Shown here: positions 30,641 through 38,262 of the stretch, one piece after another
How the letters are laid out: each line of letters begins with the position of its first letter
Position numbering within the stretch: position 1 is the stretch's first letter
DNA from: a virus
Reading direction: 5' to 3' (one strand)
IMG/VR virus record: IMGVR_UViG_3300034121_001426
Coordinates: 1-61,396 of that record
Length of the DNA: 61,396 nt
Translations under genes and position numbers: made by a program
The notes under the pieces: generated by a model
Databases searched by the model: none
Seen by the model: only the letters and a program-made list of their open reading frames with translations
What the model was told of the DNA's origin: nothing

Positions 30641-30882
30641 GTGTAGGTTAGTTGCCAGGCCATCTGTTGTGACTGATTGGGAAACTGTATGTGTATTATT
30701 TGTTGATCATACCTGATTTCAGCATGTGCTCCCCAGTGGGAATTCAAGAACTGATTGACATACTTCCAATTTGTATGTTCCAAATTGTTGATCATGTTGA
30801 TCCAAGCATGGGTATAATGAGATTGACGGTCATGCAACTCATGGAAAGTAACAGTTATGTTGTAGGGCAAGTTGTCGGGCAC
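30637..30882 (-). CDS. Small hypothetical protein, 81 aa
   Basis: A GTG start at 30882 overlaps the stop of the upstream gene (GGATCACTAGTG). Sequence 'YNITVTFHELHDRQSHYTHA' and 'AEIRYDQQIIHIQFP' suggests a small alpha/beta domain that might bind a partner. No family recognised. Confidence 0.55.
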   Translation of the reverse strand: MPDNLPYNITVTFHELHDRQSHYTHAWINMINNLEHTNWKYVNQFLNSHWGAHAEIRYDQQIIHIQFPNQSQQMAWQLTYT

Positions 30883-31109
30883 TAGTGATCCTCATAAATT
30901 CCGCACAGGCCCAGTTCTTGCAGTTTTTCCACAGTCATACCAGGCAGCGTGTATTTACAACTTACCCCACCTGGACCTTTCATATAAACATCAAATGGAT
31001 CCACTTCTTGTGGTGGACCCATCAGGAAGATTTTGCCTGGGTCCTTGTCATGATACTCCATGAGTAGTATCCATGCTGACTCTAGGGTACAATTGGTTCG
31101 CCATGTCAT
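30882..31109 (-). CDS. Small hypothetical protein, 75 aa
   Basis: The ATG at 31109 overlaps the TGA of the 41-residue gene upstream (ATGA). The protein includes 'LESAWILLMEYHDKDPGKIF' and ends 'GLCGIYEDH'. Unknown function; part of a chain of overlapping small genes. Confidence 0.55.
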   Translation of the reverse strand: MTWRTNCTLESAWILLMEYHDKDPGKIFLMGPPQEVDPFDVYMKGPGGVSCKYTLPGMTVEKLQELGLCGIYEDH

Positions 31110-31231
31110 TTGTTATAGCCTGTAAACAACTGCATCCAATTGTTGATGTTTTTGTTCATGCTGTCCCACAAATAGCGGCTGTTGACTGTTACTGTTTGTT
31201 TGACAACAGTTATATTTGGCATGTTATTCAT
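31106..31231 (-). CDS. Very small protein, 41 aa
   Basis: From the ATG at 31231 (MNNMPNITVVKQTVTVNSRY) to TGA at 31106. It overlaps the upstream gene by eight bases and the downstream gene by four. Codon use is normal for the region. Unknown function. Confidence 0.5.
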   Translation of the reverse strand: MNNMPNITVVKQTVTVNSRYLWDSMNKNINNWMQLFTGYNK

Positions 31232-31580
31232 GCTGCCAGGCATCCTGAGATTGTGTTTGCAGCTTGTGAATGATCCAATCCAGGGTCATGATCTTGGTAA
31301 GCTGGCCCAGTCTGGGACCATCCTCCTGATGCAGGATCATCTGGTAGAGCACTCTGAACCACCAACGCAGCTCTGAGAGAAAGTGCAGCTTGCCAGCCTC
31401 ATAGAACACACTCTGAATCTCTTCTTCAGTGTTGTCATCACACATGTGATCCAGTTGAGATACCAACTGGTTGATACACTCACGCAAGAGCATGCTGCGA
31501 GCACGGATATCATCCAGCGGCATATCTTCAGGAACCAAGCCACGCACATACAAAAATGCAGCCAACGGATCACTTGTCAC
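31224..31580 (-). CDS. Protein resembling the C-terminal domain of class I lysyl-tRNA synthetase
   Basis: The 118-residue protein contains 'EEEIQSVFYEAGKLHFLSEL' then 'RWWFRVLYQMILHQEDGPRL' and 'GQLTKIM'. This follows the helical anticodon-binding end of class I LysRS (pattern F-x-A-L-Y-x-x-L-L-G-x-x-x-G-P-R-x-G). No catalytic HIGH or KMSKS motif exists here, so it cannot be a synthetase. It may bind tRNA or be a derived regulator. The resemblance is by eye and could be chance among helical repeats. Confidence 0.5.
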   Translation of the reverse strand: MTSDPLAAFLYVRGLVPEDMPLDDIRARSMLLRECINQLVSQLDHMCDDNTEEEIQSVFYEAGKLHFLSELRWWFRVLYQMILHQEDGPRLGQLTKIMTLDWIIHKLQTQSQDAWQHE

Positions 31581-31601
31581 AACACAATTCCTATACTATA
31601 T

Positions 31602-31638
31602 CACAAGTGAGCATATAGCTTATGCTCACTTGTGTCAA
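31602..31638 (-). promoter_or_regulatory. Sigma70-type promoter overlapping a 14-bp palindrome
   Basis: TTGACA (31638-31633) and TATGCT (31615-31610), 17 bp apart, face the gene at 31580. The spacer and boxes are embedded in an inverted repeat (cacaagtgagcata / tatgctcacttgtg, 31602-31634), which could be an operator or a terminator for the gene ending at 31644. Confidence 0.5.
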
Positions 31639-31643
31639 GCTGT

Positions 31644-32087
31644 TTAGGGCTTGCCCGTTTGAGTAGAGGTGGTTTGCTTCTTGATCTCACGTGTTTCTTT
31701 TTCCATCCAGGCAGTGAGCAGCTCGATGCCAGGATCAACCACTGAGTTCACCCTGGGATGGTTGAGAACCTTCTCACCCATTTCGCTGGCAGTAATCAAC
31801 AGCACTGTCTGACGGGTGGGTGTGATTGAGGCAATACTGCCTGCCAAAACAAACAACCCTGTGAATCCCCAAAACCAACGCCAAGCTTTGGTGCGCATGC
31901 TCCTGCGGAAGACCAGGTCATCCCCCTTGAGCTTATCGCTAAATCTATCAGTTTCATCGTGCATTACCAGCCAAACAACCATACACACCACGGCCAGGAT
32001 GCCAAACATCACAGCAAGAAACGTGAGGAAATTGCCCACACTGCCTGTGACACCTGCCAGATAGATCAAAAAGCTGAGACTGTTCAT
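31644..32087 (-). CDS. Membrane protein, 147 aa
   Basis: Two hydrophobic segments lie near the N-terminus (about 5-45, 'FLTFLAVMFGILAVVCMVVW') and another at about 72-90 ('FWGFTGLFVLAGSIASI'). A soluble C-terminus follows ('EMGEKVLNHPRVNSVVDPGI'). AGGAAG precedes the ATG at 32087. Unknown function; promoter at 32129-32156. Confidence 0.65.
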   Translation of the reverse strand: MNSLSFLIYLAGVTGSVGNFLTFLAVMFGILAVVCMVVWLVMHDETDRFSDKLKGDDLVFRRSMRTKAWRWFWGFTGLFVLAGSIASITPTRQTVLLITASEMGEKVLNHPRVNSVVDPGIELLTAWMEKETREIKKQTTSTQTGKP

Positions 32088-32128
32088 AACTATGTCTTCC
32101 TATATTGAGATAAACTGTTTATGAGTGC

Positions 32129-32156
32129 ATAATAGCAAAATTCACTATTAAGTCAA
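32129..32156 (-). promoter_or_regulatory. Sigma70-type promoter (TTGACT-16-TATTAT)
   Basis: TTGACT (32156-32151) and TATTAT (32134-32129) face the gene at 32087. Confidence 0.6.
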
Positions 32157-32221
32157 TAAGTGTGCAGTTCGCGGATCTGAACCATCCCAACTGCTCTAAA
32201 CGCTTGAAAGGAGCATTCAGC

Positions 32222-33118
32222 ATGATATATTATATAATATATGAAACTACCAATCAAATCAATGGAAAAAAATATAGAGGCGCACATGTCTGTGAAGACC
32301 TAAATTATGGGTACCTAGGCAGTGGTACTAACCTCAAACAGGCTATGCGCAAATATGGCAAGCATCAATTCTCCAGAGAAATAATATACATGGCCTTTGA
32401 TTATGATGCTATGTGGGCAGCAGAGGCTATATTTGTAGATCAAGACTGGATTAGTAGGCCAGACGTATACAATATAAGTTTGGGCGGAAGAGGATCCAGA
32501 GGATTTCAACGTCAGATAACAGATGAACAGCGCCAACAAAGGTCTCTTGAAGCCAAAGCCAGATGGTTAAGACCAGATTATAGACAAAAGAATTGTGCAT
32601 CACAAAGGAGGAAGGCACCTCCTTCTCCTGAGGCAAGGCTCATCTTGAGCCTTGCCGGCAAGGGTATTGCCAACAGCACAGAACATAATGAGAACATCTC
32701 AAAAGGGCTTAAACAATTGTTCACCAATCCGGATGCACGATTGAAGAGAAGTGAACAGTCAACCAAATGCAATGCAAGGCCGGAAGTAAGGCACAAAATT
32801 GCGCAAGCTTTGACGGGGATAAAAAGAAGTGACGCAACAAGACAGAAGAGTAGATCAGCAGCTCAAAAGAGAGTTCAAAATCCCGAATACCTGGAGGCAC
32901 AACGTATATCACAAACCAAGAGGTGGCAAGAATGTCCTGCCACCTGGTGGAACAATGGAATCAAAAACATCCGTAGTGTGGATAAACCAGGAGAGGAGTT
33001 TCAACCAGGTCGCATATCCTTTGGTACTTGGTGGACTAACGGTCAAAAAAGTGTCATGAGTATAGAATGTCCGGGAGATGGTTGGTCTCCCGGACGCAGG
33101 ATAAACAAGGGTATTTGA
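32222..33118 (+). CDS. GIY-YIG homing endonuclease (Seg-like), HEG1
   Basis: The 298-residue protein starts 'MIYYIIYETTNQINGKKYRG' (the GIY/YIG strands as IYE...YRG), followed by 'YGYLGSGTNLKQAMRKYGKH' and the Glu-bearing 'AMWAAEAIFVDQDWI'. A basic linker with NUMOD-like repeats ('KIAQALTGIKRSDATRQKSR') leads to two 'WWNNGIKNIRSVDKPG' type C-terminal modules. AAGGAG precedes the ATG. The gene converges on and overlaps the 3' end of the AAA+ ATPase gene by 65 bases, the probable homing target. Confidence 0.85.
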   Translation: MIYYIIYETTNQINGKKYRGAHVCEDLNYGYLGSGTNLKQAMRKYGKHQFSREIIYMAFDYDAMWAAEAIFVDQDWISRPDVYNISLGGRGSRGFQRQITDEQRQQRSLEAKARWLRPDYRQKNCASQRRKAPPSPEARLILSLAGKGIANSTEHNENISKGLKQLFTNPDARLKRSEQSTKCNARPEVRHKIAQALTGIKRSDATRQKSRSAAQKRVQNPEYLEAQRISQTKRWQECPATWWNNGIKNIRSVDKPGEEFQPGRISFGTWWTNGQKSVMSIECPGDGWSPGRRINKGI

Positions 33119-34778
33119 TGTCTTCCAAAAACTGAGCACTCATGAGTAATACTTGTTCAAGGTGTTCAGTGGAGACTTCCACTCCCTGACTCTTGGCCAA
33201 GCTTCGAGCCAGTCTGATGGAATTCTTAATTTGCCGCCCATTAATCTCATGAACGCACAGTTTGTCCACATCAATATTTGTGGGCATACCAGATGCTGAG
33301 AGTAGGTTCTGCCATACCTGACGTCGGTTAAGAGGTGTCAACTTGTCGTATTTGAGCGCAACACTGATTCTGCTATAAAATGCAGGATCAAATTCAGTAA
33401 CCCGGTTTGTGGTGAGGAACATCACATCCTGATGGTATTCAGTCAACCTCAAAAATACACTGACGCAACTGTTGCGCATAATATCACCATGTCCGCGCTT
33501 CTCCAGGAAGATGTCAGCCTCGTCGATGAGGATCACAGCATTCCAGATCTGAGCCACATCCAGGATCTGACGCAGGCTCTTCTCCAGCTGAGCAGTGTCT
33601 GTGCCCAGCTCGCCTACTGCCACGCTGTAGAGCGGACGCTGGAGCAGTTCGCTCACACTTTCTGCTGTGAGGGTCTTGCCCACACCAGGATCACCATGCA
33701 ACAGGAAGATGCAACCACCGCCCTTGCCGCTGATGATATCGCTGAACCCGCCACTGTTGTCTTCCACCAGGGCACGGATCATGGCCTTCTTCTCAGGATC
33801 CATCACCAGCTGATCATATGCCTCCGTGCGGAACTCAATGTCAGTTATGTCACTCACTGCAAAACGTCCCCACTGCTTGGCCATGAAGCTGAAGCCCTGA
33901 ACGTAAGGGTCAGTCATCCACAGCTGATCTGCAGGAATGGTGGCCATGGTGTTGTTTTCGCTGTTGCGTCGCATGCGGCCACCATCCTGGAACTGATCGT
34001 AGGTGGTGAGGTCCACCATGATGCGGCCAGTGGCACGCATGGGCGTCCAATACGACCACTTCTTGACATCCATGTGACCAGTGAACTGCTTGTAGTGGCT
34101 GCCCACTGCCAGCTTTTCATACGCTGCACCACGCTGGGCAAGCTCTCGCTTCTGTGCCTCGGTGATCAGTGTGATGTTGAGGCTGTTGATGTCCTTGACG
34201 CCCTTGAAGGCATCCACCTGAGCACTGTCACGAGCAATGCCAAACTTGTTGCCAGTGCAGGTGATGTATTCGTATTCCACTTCCAGGTAGGTGCCAAAAA
34301 AGCTGGAGCGATAGGTGACATCACAGATGCGAGCACCCTGCAGATGATTGCCATGGATCACAATCTCCTTGCCAGGAGACAGCAGCATGCGCAGGCCTGC
34401 AAAGTTCAGCACACCACGGGTCACCATGTTGTTCACCTGCTCCAAGTACTGCTGATTTTCAGCGCGCACCAGGTTCACCAGGTCTCGCAGACCAGGAGTG
34501 CGACTGTTGTGTTGCAGCTCATGTTCCAGACTGGAGAGCTCATAGAACAGATCTGCAATGCTCACAACAGGTTCGCGATCATACAGGTTGGGGATCTCAC
34601 GAGTGCAATCTCGAAGAGCAGTAATCAATCGGTCGTTCTTGAGTTCAACCATCTTTTCACCACCATCTTCTGTGGTTACCAGATTGTAGGCGCGTGTAGC
34701 AGCGGTTTTGGCAGACTTGGCGGTCTTGGCAGACTTGATTTCCATGGGAACAGTCTCTAGTGTTACAGTCTTGGTCAC
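33054..34778 (-). CDS. AAA+ ATPase with long N-terminal domain
   Basis: The 574-residue protein has an N-terminal region (about 1-335) of unknown fold and a C-terminal AAA+ module: Walker A 'LLHGDPGVGKTLTAES', Walker B 'AVILIDEADIFLEK' and sensor-1 'VMFLTTNRVTEFD', followed by an arginine region 'YSRISVAL'. This is close to BCS1/spastin-type ATPases found in big phages. The last ~20 residues are antisense to the HEG1 3' end, and codon choice changes near 33480 from GC-ending to mixed, suggesting that the 3' ~430 bases were replaced. Confidence 0.85.
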   Translation of the reverse strand: MTKTVTLETVPMEIKSAKTAKSAKTAATRAYNLVTTEDGGEKMVELKNDRLITALRDCTREIPNLYDREPVVSIADLFYELSSLEHELQHNSRTPGLRDLVNLVRAENQQYLEQVNNMVTRGVLNFAGLRMLLSPGKEIVIHGNHLQGARICDVTYRSSFFGTYLEVEYEYITCTGNKFGIARDSAQVDAFKGVKDINSLNITLITEAQKRELAQRGAAYEKLAVGSHYKQFTGHMDVKKWSYWTPMRATGRIMVDLTTYDQFQDGGRMRRNSENNTMATIPADQLWMTDPYVQGFSFMAKQWGRFAVSDITDIEFRTEAYDQLVMDPEKKAMIRALVEDNSGGFSDIISGKGGGCIFLLHGDPGVGKTLTAESVSELLQRPLYSVAVGELGTDTAQLEKSLRQILDVAQIWNAVILIDEADIFLEKRGHGDIMRNSCVSVFLRLTEYHQDVMFLTTNRVTEFDPAFYSRISVALKYDKLTPLNRRQVWQNLLSASGMPTNIDVDKLCVHEINGRQIKNSIRLARSLAKSQGVEVSTEHLEQVLLMSAQFLEDIKYPCLSCVRETNHLPDILYS

Positions 34779-34817
34779 TTTGTAGGTCCTTGTTGGATTG
34801 CTAATATGTGTATGATA

Positions 34818-34850
34818 ACACCCAGCCTGGGTGACACCCAGGCTGGGTGT
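34818..34850. terminator. Long GC-rich hairpin
   Basis: A perfect 15-bp stem (acacccagcctgggt/acccaggctgggtgt) with a 3-base loop lies between the gene ending at 34862 and the AAA+ start at 34778. It is probably a terminator for the upstream gene; no long T-run follows. Confidence 0.55.
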
Positions 34851-34861
34851 GTCAACAGTTT

Positions 34862-35110
34862 TTACTTGCCAAACTGAGAGTTGAGCAGTGCAGTATCTTC
34901 AGGACGGCTGCAGACACCCAGGCTGGTGCTGCTACCATGGGCCTCAAAATGCACTTCACCGTCTGTGTTCACAGTGATGTTGACAAATCCAGCACCCAGC
35001 ACATGGCCCAGATTGGCAGCCATTTGAGCATGACTGACCCAGGTAGGGAACATCACGCATGTGTCTGCAAGATCAGTCTCATAGACAATATATTTGATCA
35101 TTCTGTTCAT
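34862..35110 (-). CDS. Small hypothetical protein, 82 aa
   Basis: AGGAACCACTGAG precedes the ATG at 35110 (MNRMIKYIVYETDLADTCVM). The protein is a compact alpha/beta domain with 'FVNITVNTDGEVHFEAHG'. It has its own sigma70-type promoter and a terminator-like hairpin, so it is a single-gene unit. Unknown function. Confidence 0.6.
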   Translation of the reverse strand: MNRMIKYIVYETDLADTCVMFPTWVSHAQMAANLGHVLGAGFVNITVNTDGEVHFEAHGSSTSLGVCSRPEDTALLNSQFGK

Positions 35111-35135
35111 CTCAGTGGTTCCTTATTGTGTGCTA

Positions 35136-35163
35136 ATACTAGCACACAATCCCACTATGTCAA
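35136..35163 (-). promoter_or_regulatory. Sigma70-type promoter (TTGACA-16-TAGTAT)
   Basis: TTGACA (35163-35158) and TAGTAT (35141-35136) precede the gene at 35110. A short GTGTGCTA/TAGCACAC palindrome (35128-35147) overlaps the -10 box. Confidence 0.6.
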
Positions 35164-35576
35164 GTGGGACCCACAATATCGCCCTGTTGGGTGGGGAATC
35201 TGGTGACATTGAGACTGTCCAAATGCTCCTGATAGGCATCTCTACCACCTTCTTGCATCCAGGCTGAATAACTCCATTCATACATCTGATACTGATCAGG
35301 CAGCAAACTCATGCCCTGATTATCTTCAAAGGTTTGACTGTATTCTGCAAGCCTGGGATCATCGGCACCTGAAAACCTCACATGAAAAAAGCCAGTATGG
35401 GCTTCACAGAAATGCACAGTTTGCACTTCCTGTACAATTAGATTGCGAGTTTGAAACCATTCCATTTGACGCATGAGGTTATCACTATCAAAATTCAGGT
35501 CTCTGATGAAATATTGCACAAAATATTGGTTTTTCTGAGCGTCACTCAGAATTTGTTCTGCATAGGGAAGACTCAC
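35160..35576 (-). CDS. Hypothetical protein, 138 aa
   Basis: A GTG start at 35576 with AGGAGATTTTGACT upstream lies two bases after the lipoprotein stop. A longer in-frame reading through the lipoprotein repeats is an artefact. The protein is acidic with 'VQTVHFCEAHTGFFHVRFSG' and 'MYEWSYSAWMQEGG'. No motif recognised. Confidence 0.6.
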   Translation of the reverse strand: MSLPYAEQILSDAQKNQYFVQYFIRDLNFDSDNLMRQMEWFQTRNLIVQEVQTVHFCEAHTGFFHVRFSGADDPRLAEYSQTFEDNQGMSLLPDQYQMYEWSYSAWMQEGGRDAYQEHLDSLNVTRFPTQQGDIVGPT

Positions 35577-35578
35577 AG

Positions 35579-35821
35579 TCAAAATCTCCTGTAGGGGTTG
35601 TTGTAATATCCTGGATTGTATCTGGGATACATAGGAATAGGTCTGGGTGGAGGCACATACACTCTGGGAGGTGGCACAACATACACTGGTGGAGGCACAT
35701 ACACTCTGGGAGGTGGCACAACATACACTGGTGGAGGCACATACACTCTGGGCACAGGTGCCACATAGCCCACGCATGCTGACATCATCAGCAATGACAA
35801 CAGTGCAACCGCACGCATCAT
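35579..35821 (-). CDS. Proline-rich lipoprotein with tandem VPPP repeats
   Basis: The 80-residue product has a lipoprotein signal ending in 'LMMSACVG' (acyl Cys about 16). The mature part is almost entirely 14-residue units built on 'PRVYVPPPVYVVPP', then a Tyr/Pro/Arg tail. Such rigid proline-rich lipoproteins sit in the outer membrane or periplasm. The start at 35821 overlaps the dUTPase stop. Role unknown; an envelope-acting lysis or exclusion factor is possible. Confidence 0.7.
   Translation of the reverse strand: MMRAVALLSLLMMSACVGYVAPVPRVYVPPPVYVVPPPRVYVPPPVYVVPPPRVYVPPPRPIPMYPRYNPGYYNNPYRRF
35657..35750. repeat. 42-bp tandem DNA repeat inside the lipoprotein gene
   Basis: The unit beginning acactctgggaggtggcaca is present in two nearly identical copies plus a partial third, encoding the 14-residue VPPP unit. 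Identical DNA copies suggest recent slippage and variable length. Confidence 0.75.
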
Positions 35822-36330
35822 GAGGTGATGCCAGTGCTGCCAAATCCCCCTGTTCGGCTGGTACGTGCTTCTGGCTTGGTGGCAGTTTCTTCCACAATCA
35901 TCTGTTGCACAGGCACCAGTTCACACTGAGCAATTCTGTCACCATGTTTGATTTCAAAACTCATTTCTGTATTGTTTACCAAGGCAACAAATGTTTCATG
36001 GTAATAGTCGCTGTCAATCACACCTTGACAATTGATGAGGTTGATGCCCGTTTTCACACTTAATCCGCTTCTGGGATGAATTCTCAGACTATATCCCTCT
36101 GGAATCTCAAAAATCAAGCCAGTGGGCACCAGCATTCTATGACCACCCCACAGTTCGATTTTTTGATTGCTCACTCTGCTGCTGGCGTTTTCATTATATT
36201 GATTAAAGATCTTGACCCATTCATTATCAGTCAAACATGCACTGATATCCCAACAGGCTGCCTGTTCAGTTGCTCTTGTGGGCAGAACAGCATGTGGTTG
36301 GGTCTTGTAGATCTTGAGAGTGGGTGTCAT
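35818..36330 (-). CDS. dut: dUTPase
   Basis: The 170-residue enzyme contains the five trimeric dUTPase motifs: 'ATEQAACWDISA' (I), 'IHPRSGLSVKTG' (II), 'GVIDSDYY' (III), 'GDRIAQCELVPV' (IV) and 'SRTGGFGSTG' (V, P-loop-like). It converts dUTP to dUMP, keeping uracil out of phage DNA and feeding dTMP synthesis. A ~20-residue insertion follows motif I. It overlaps the clpS stop by four bases. Confidence 0.93.
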   Translation of the reverse strand: MTPTLKIYKTQPHAVLPTRATEQAACWDISACLTDNEWVKIFNQYNENASSRVSNQKIELWGGHRMLVPTGLIFEIPEGYSLRIHPRSGLSVKTGINLINCQGVIDSDYYHETFVALVNNTEMSFEIKHGDRIAQCELVPVQQMIVEETATKPEARTSRTGGFGSTGITS

Positions 36331-36647
36331 GATTGTTCTCCCTGGGGTTCAATTTCCACACGCAGGGGATGACCATTGGCCCTGGCTGTGGCCACAGTTT
36401 CATCACGCTTGGCAGCAGCCACTTCATACGTGTAGGTGGCCACTGGTGCTCTGCCCTTTTGGTGAATCAAATGTGTGATTTCTGTTGCTTGATCCAGATC
36501 TTTGTTGAAAAATTGCATGAGGATCAGCACAACAAACTCAAAATAGGTTTTGTTGTCGTTGTAAAAAATAACATCAAACATGCTGGGAGGCTGCACCTTG
36601 GTGGTGGTTTTCTCTACAGTTTGTGTTGTTGATTGACTATTACTCAC
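36327..36647 (-). CDS. clpS: ClpS-like N-degron adaptor
   Basis: The 106-residue protein follows the ClpS core: 'PPSMFDVIFYNDNKTYFEFV', 'ITHLIHQKGRAPVATYTYEV' and 'ATARANGHPLRVEIEP'. The Asn-Asp of the loop and the following acidic/hydrophobic pocket residues are present. ClpS delivers substrates with destabilising N-termini to ClpA (or ClpC). The N-terminal ~20 residues are Thr/Gln-rich, like the flexible tail that enters the unfoldase. Promoter at 36669-36697. Confidence 0.88.
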   Translation of the reverse strand: MSNSQSTTQTVEKTTTKVQPPSMFDVIFYNDNKTYFEFVVLILMQFFNKDLDQATEITHLIHQKGRAPVATYTYEVAAAKRDETVATARANGHPLRVEIEPQGEQS

Positions 36648-36668
36648 GGGTTGTCTCCTGCTAGGCTA

Positions 36669-36697
36669 ATGATAATCGTGTGAGCTGATTATGTCAA
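36669..36697 (-). promoter_or_regulatory. Sigma70-type promoter (TTGACA-17-TATCAT)
   Basis: TTGACA (36697-36692) and TATCAT (36674-36669) precede clpS and overlap the end of the kinase gene. Confidence 0.65.
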
Positions 36698-37213
36698 ATG
36701 TGGTTGTATGGCTTGCCAGATTGTGTCCACAGCTGGCTCACCACCCACAATGCTGCTGTAGGGAATATCATAGATGTCCAGCAAATTTCTCACCAGGGTG
36801 TCAAATTCTCTAGCCTCGTGTTCATCCTGATTTCTGCCCACTGGATTGTAGGCAAAGTTCCTGGTCAACAGAAAATTTATGTTGTGGTATCTGTTGAAAA
36901 CTTCCATGACCAGGTTGCTGAAATTGTCTCCCAGCGTGTTGGGTTTCACATAAACCAGGCCCAGGGGGATGGGACTGTCAGTGATCACCCAATCAAGATT
37001 GTGTTCCACCAACCTGGCTATGCGCCTCTGCTGTTTGGCAAACACATAGATCTGATCTTCCAAGATGTTGTATCGTCGTTCCCAGGTGAGGTCCTTGGCA
37101 TATTCCTGAATTAACTCACACTCAATACCCACTGATTTCATGTGATAAAACAGCCCAGCCGCATTGGTACTCTTGCCAGTTCCGGGACCTCCAAAAATAT
37201 TCAATACTTTCAT
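36689..37213 (-). CDS. P-loop kinase/ATPase (NadR- or AAA_28-like)
   Basis: Starts at 37213 (MKVLNIFGGPGTGKST) with AGGGAAAC upstream. Walker A is 'GGPGTGKST' at the very N-terminus; 'DWVITDSPIPLGLVYV' is a Walker B-like strand. The 174-residue size fits a small nucleotide or nucleoside kinase. Substrate cannot be told from sequence. Confidence 0.7.
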   Translation of the reverse strand: MKVLNIFGGPGTGKSTNAAGLFYHMKSVGIECELIQEYAKDLTWERRYNILEDQIYVFAKQQRRIARLVEHNLDWVITDSPIPLGLVYVKPNTLGDNFSNLVMEVFNRYHNINFLLTRNFAYNPVGRNQDEHEAREFDTLVRNLLDIYDIPYSSIVGGEPAVDTIWQAIQPHLT

Positions 37214-37271
37214 TTGTTGTTTCCCTGTTTGTATCACAACTGTAAACTGAATGTCACAGTCAAGTCAAAGA

Positions 37272-37295
37272 AAAGGAGGAGGATTTGCATCCTCC
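37272..37295 (-). terminator. Terminator after hsp20
   Basis: On the minus strand a 7-bp stem (GGAGGAT/ATCCTCC, 4-base loop) is followed by TCCTTTTCTTT. Confidence 0.65.
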
Positions 37296-37312
37296 CCTTG
37301 CATGGCTCAGGA

Positions 37313-37783
37313 TCAGCCTTGTATGGCTGGTGAGGCAAGTGCATTGCCAATGGCAATTTTGCGTGGCTTGAGAGCTTCGGGAATTTCCTTGCGGAAATTG
37401 ATGGTCAAGACCCCGTTGTTGAGATCACTGTCAGTCACATACACATATTGATCCAGGTAGAAGATTCTGGTGAAGTTTCTGCCTGCGATGCCCTTGTGCA
37501 GGAAGGTCCTGGCATCATCCTTTTGTACTCTGCCTGTGACAGTGAGCACACCATCATGTTCTGTGATGTCCAAATCTTCAGCACTGTATCCTGCCACAGC
37601 CATGCTGAGGCGGAATTCAGTGTCGCTGATCTTTTCTAGATCATATGGGGGAAAGCCCTGATTGCTGTTGTGGCGGATGTGATCCAGAACACGGAAAGTG
37701 GGTTCATATCCCACTGCGAACCTGTTGAGGTCACGCATGAGTTCATCCAGATACTTGTCGAGTGAAAGTGTCGCTGTACGCAT
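37313..37783 (-). CDS. Hsp20 (IbpA-like) small heat-shock protein
   Basis: The 156-residue protein starts at 37783 with AAGGAG upstream. The alpha-crystallin domain spans about 40-135: 'FPPYDLEKISDTEFRLSMAV', 'SAEDLDITEHDGVLTVTGR', 'GIAGRNFTRIFYLDQYV' and 'LNNGVLTINFRKEIPE'. It holds unfolded proteins in a refoldable state; T4-type cyanophages carry similar genes. A TGTGAACxxxxGTTCACA palindrome lies in its leader region (about 37840). Confidence 0.92.
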   Translation of the reverse strand: MRTATLSLDKYLDELMRDLNRFAVGYEPTFRVLDHIRHNSNQGFPPYDLEKISDTEFRLSMAVAGYSAEDLDITEHDGVLTVTGRVQKDDARTFLHKGIAGRNFTRIFYLDQYVYVTDSDLNNGVLTINFRKEIPEALKPRKIAIGNALASPAIQG

Positions 37784-37887
37784 GTTGATTCTCCTTGATA
37801 AAGCGAGATTTATATGTGAGCCCTCATTAGGCACTCACTGTGAACACTATGTTCACATGAATTATTTACATAATCTAGTCTACAAAG

Positions 37888-38214
37888 TCAATCTAGGCTG
37901 AGTAAATTTCCCCAAACCATTTCAAAAATGCTGGAATCCTGATCAAACATGCGAATTTCCCATTTGTGGAATTTTTGATTGTGGATACTGTTGCTTTTGA
38001 GTTGCCTATTTGCCCAGGCAACACTGTTGTTGCCATAACCACCTGCAATTATTTGATCAGTTATCTTGATGAATATAAAGTTGTGTGTGCAGTGATTGCT
38101 CAACCATCCCCCCATGGTTTCCTGTTGTTTGGCTGTGAGCGGTTCTGTGAATTCATAGGTGACGTCAAAAACTCCCTGAGGATCGGTCTTATACAACGGA
38201 GGCCAAGTATTCAT
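37888..38214 (-). CDS. Hypothetical protein, 108 aa
   Basis: The start at 38214 (MNTWPPLYKTDPQGVFDVTY) is likely; an ATG six codons earlier lacks a site. Visible are 'GYGNNSVAWANRQLKSNSIH' and a C-terminal 'IFEMVWGNLLSLD'. It is divergent from the kinase gene at 38263. No family recognised. Confidence 0.6.
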   Translation of the reverse strand: MNTWPPLYKTDPQGVFDVTYEFTEPLTAKQQETMGGWLSNHCTHNFIFIKITDQIIAGGYGNNSVAWANRQLKSNSIHNQKFHKWEIRMFDQDSSIFEMVWGNLLSLD

Positions 38215-38249
38215 GCCAATAATTATGCACAAAAGATTGTTAGGTCAAC

Positions 38250-38257
38250 TATAAATA
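38250..38257 (+). promoter_or_regulatory. Perfect T4 late promoter TATAAATA, leaderless spacing
   Basis: TATAAATA ends exactly five bases before the ATG at 38263, placing +1 on the start codon if T4 spacing holds. Confidence 0.7.
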
Positions 38258-38262
38258 AACAC

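Noticed and set aside
33432-34760. 442-codon plus-strand frame across the AAA+ ATPase
   Set aside because: Antisense to Walker A and Walker B motifs of the real gene; composition and lack of a start site mark it as a shadow.
35160-35897. A single 245-residue protein spanning the lipoprotein region
   Set aside because: Its first 107 codons are an out-of-frame reading of the VPPP repeats (Ser/Cys/Thr repeats); the GTG at 35576 with AGGAG is the better start.
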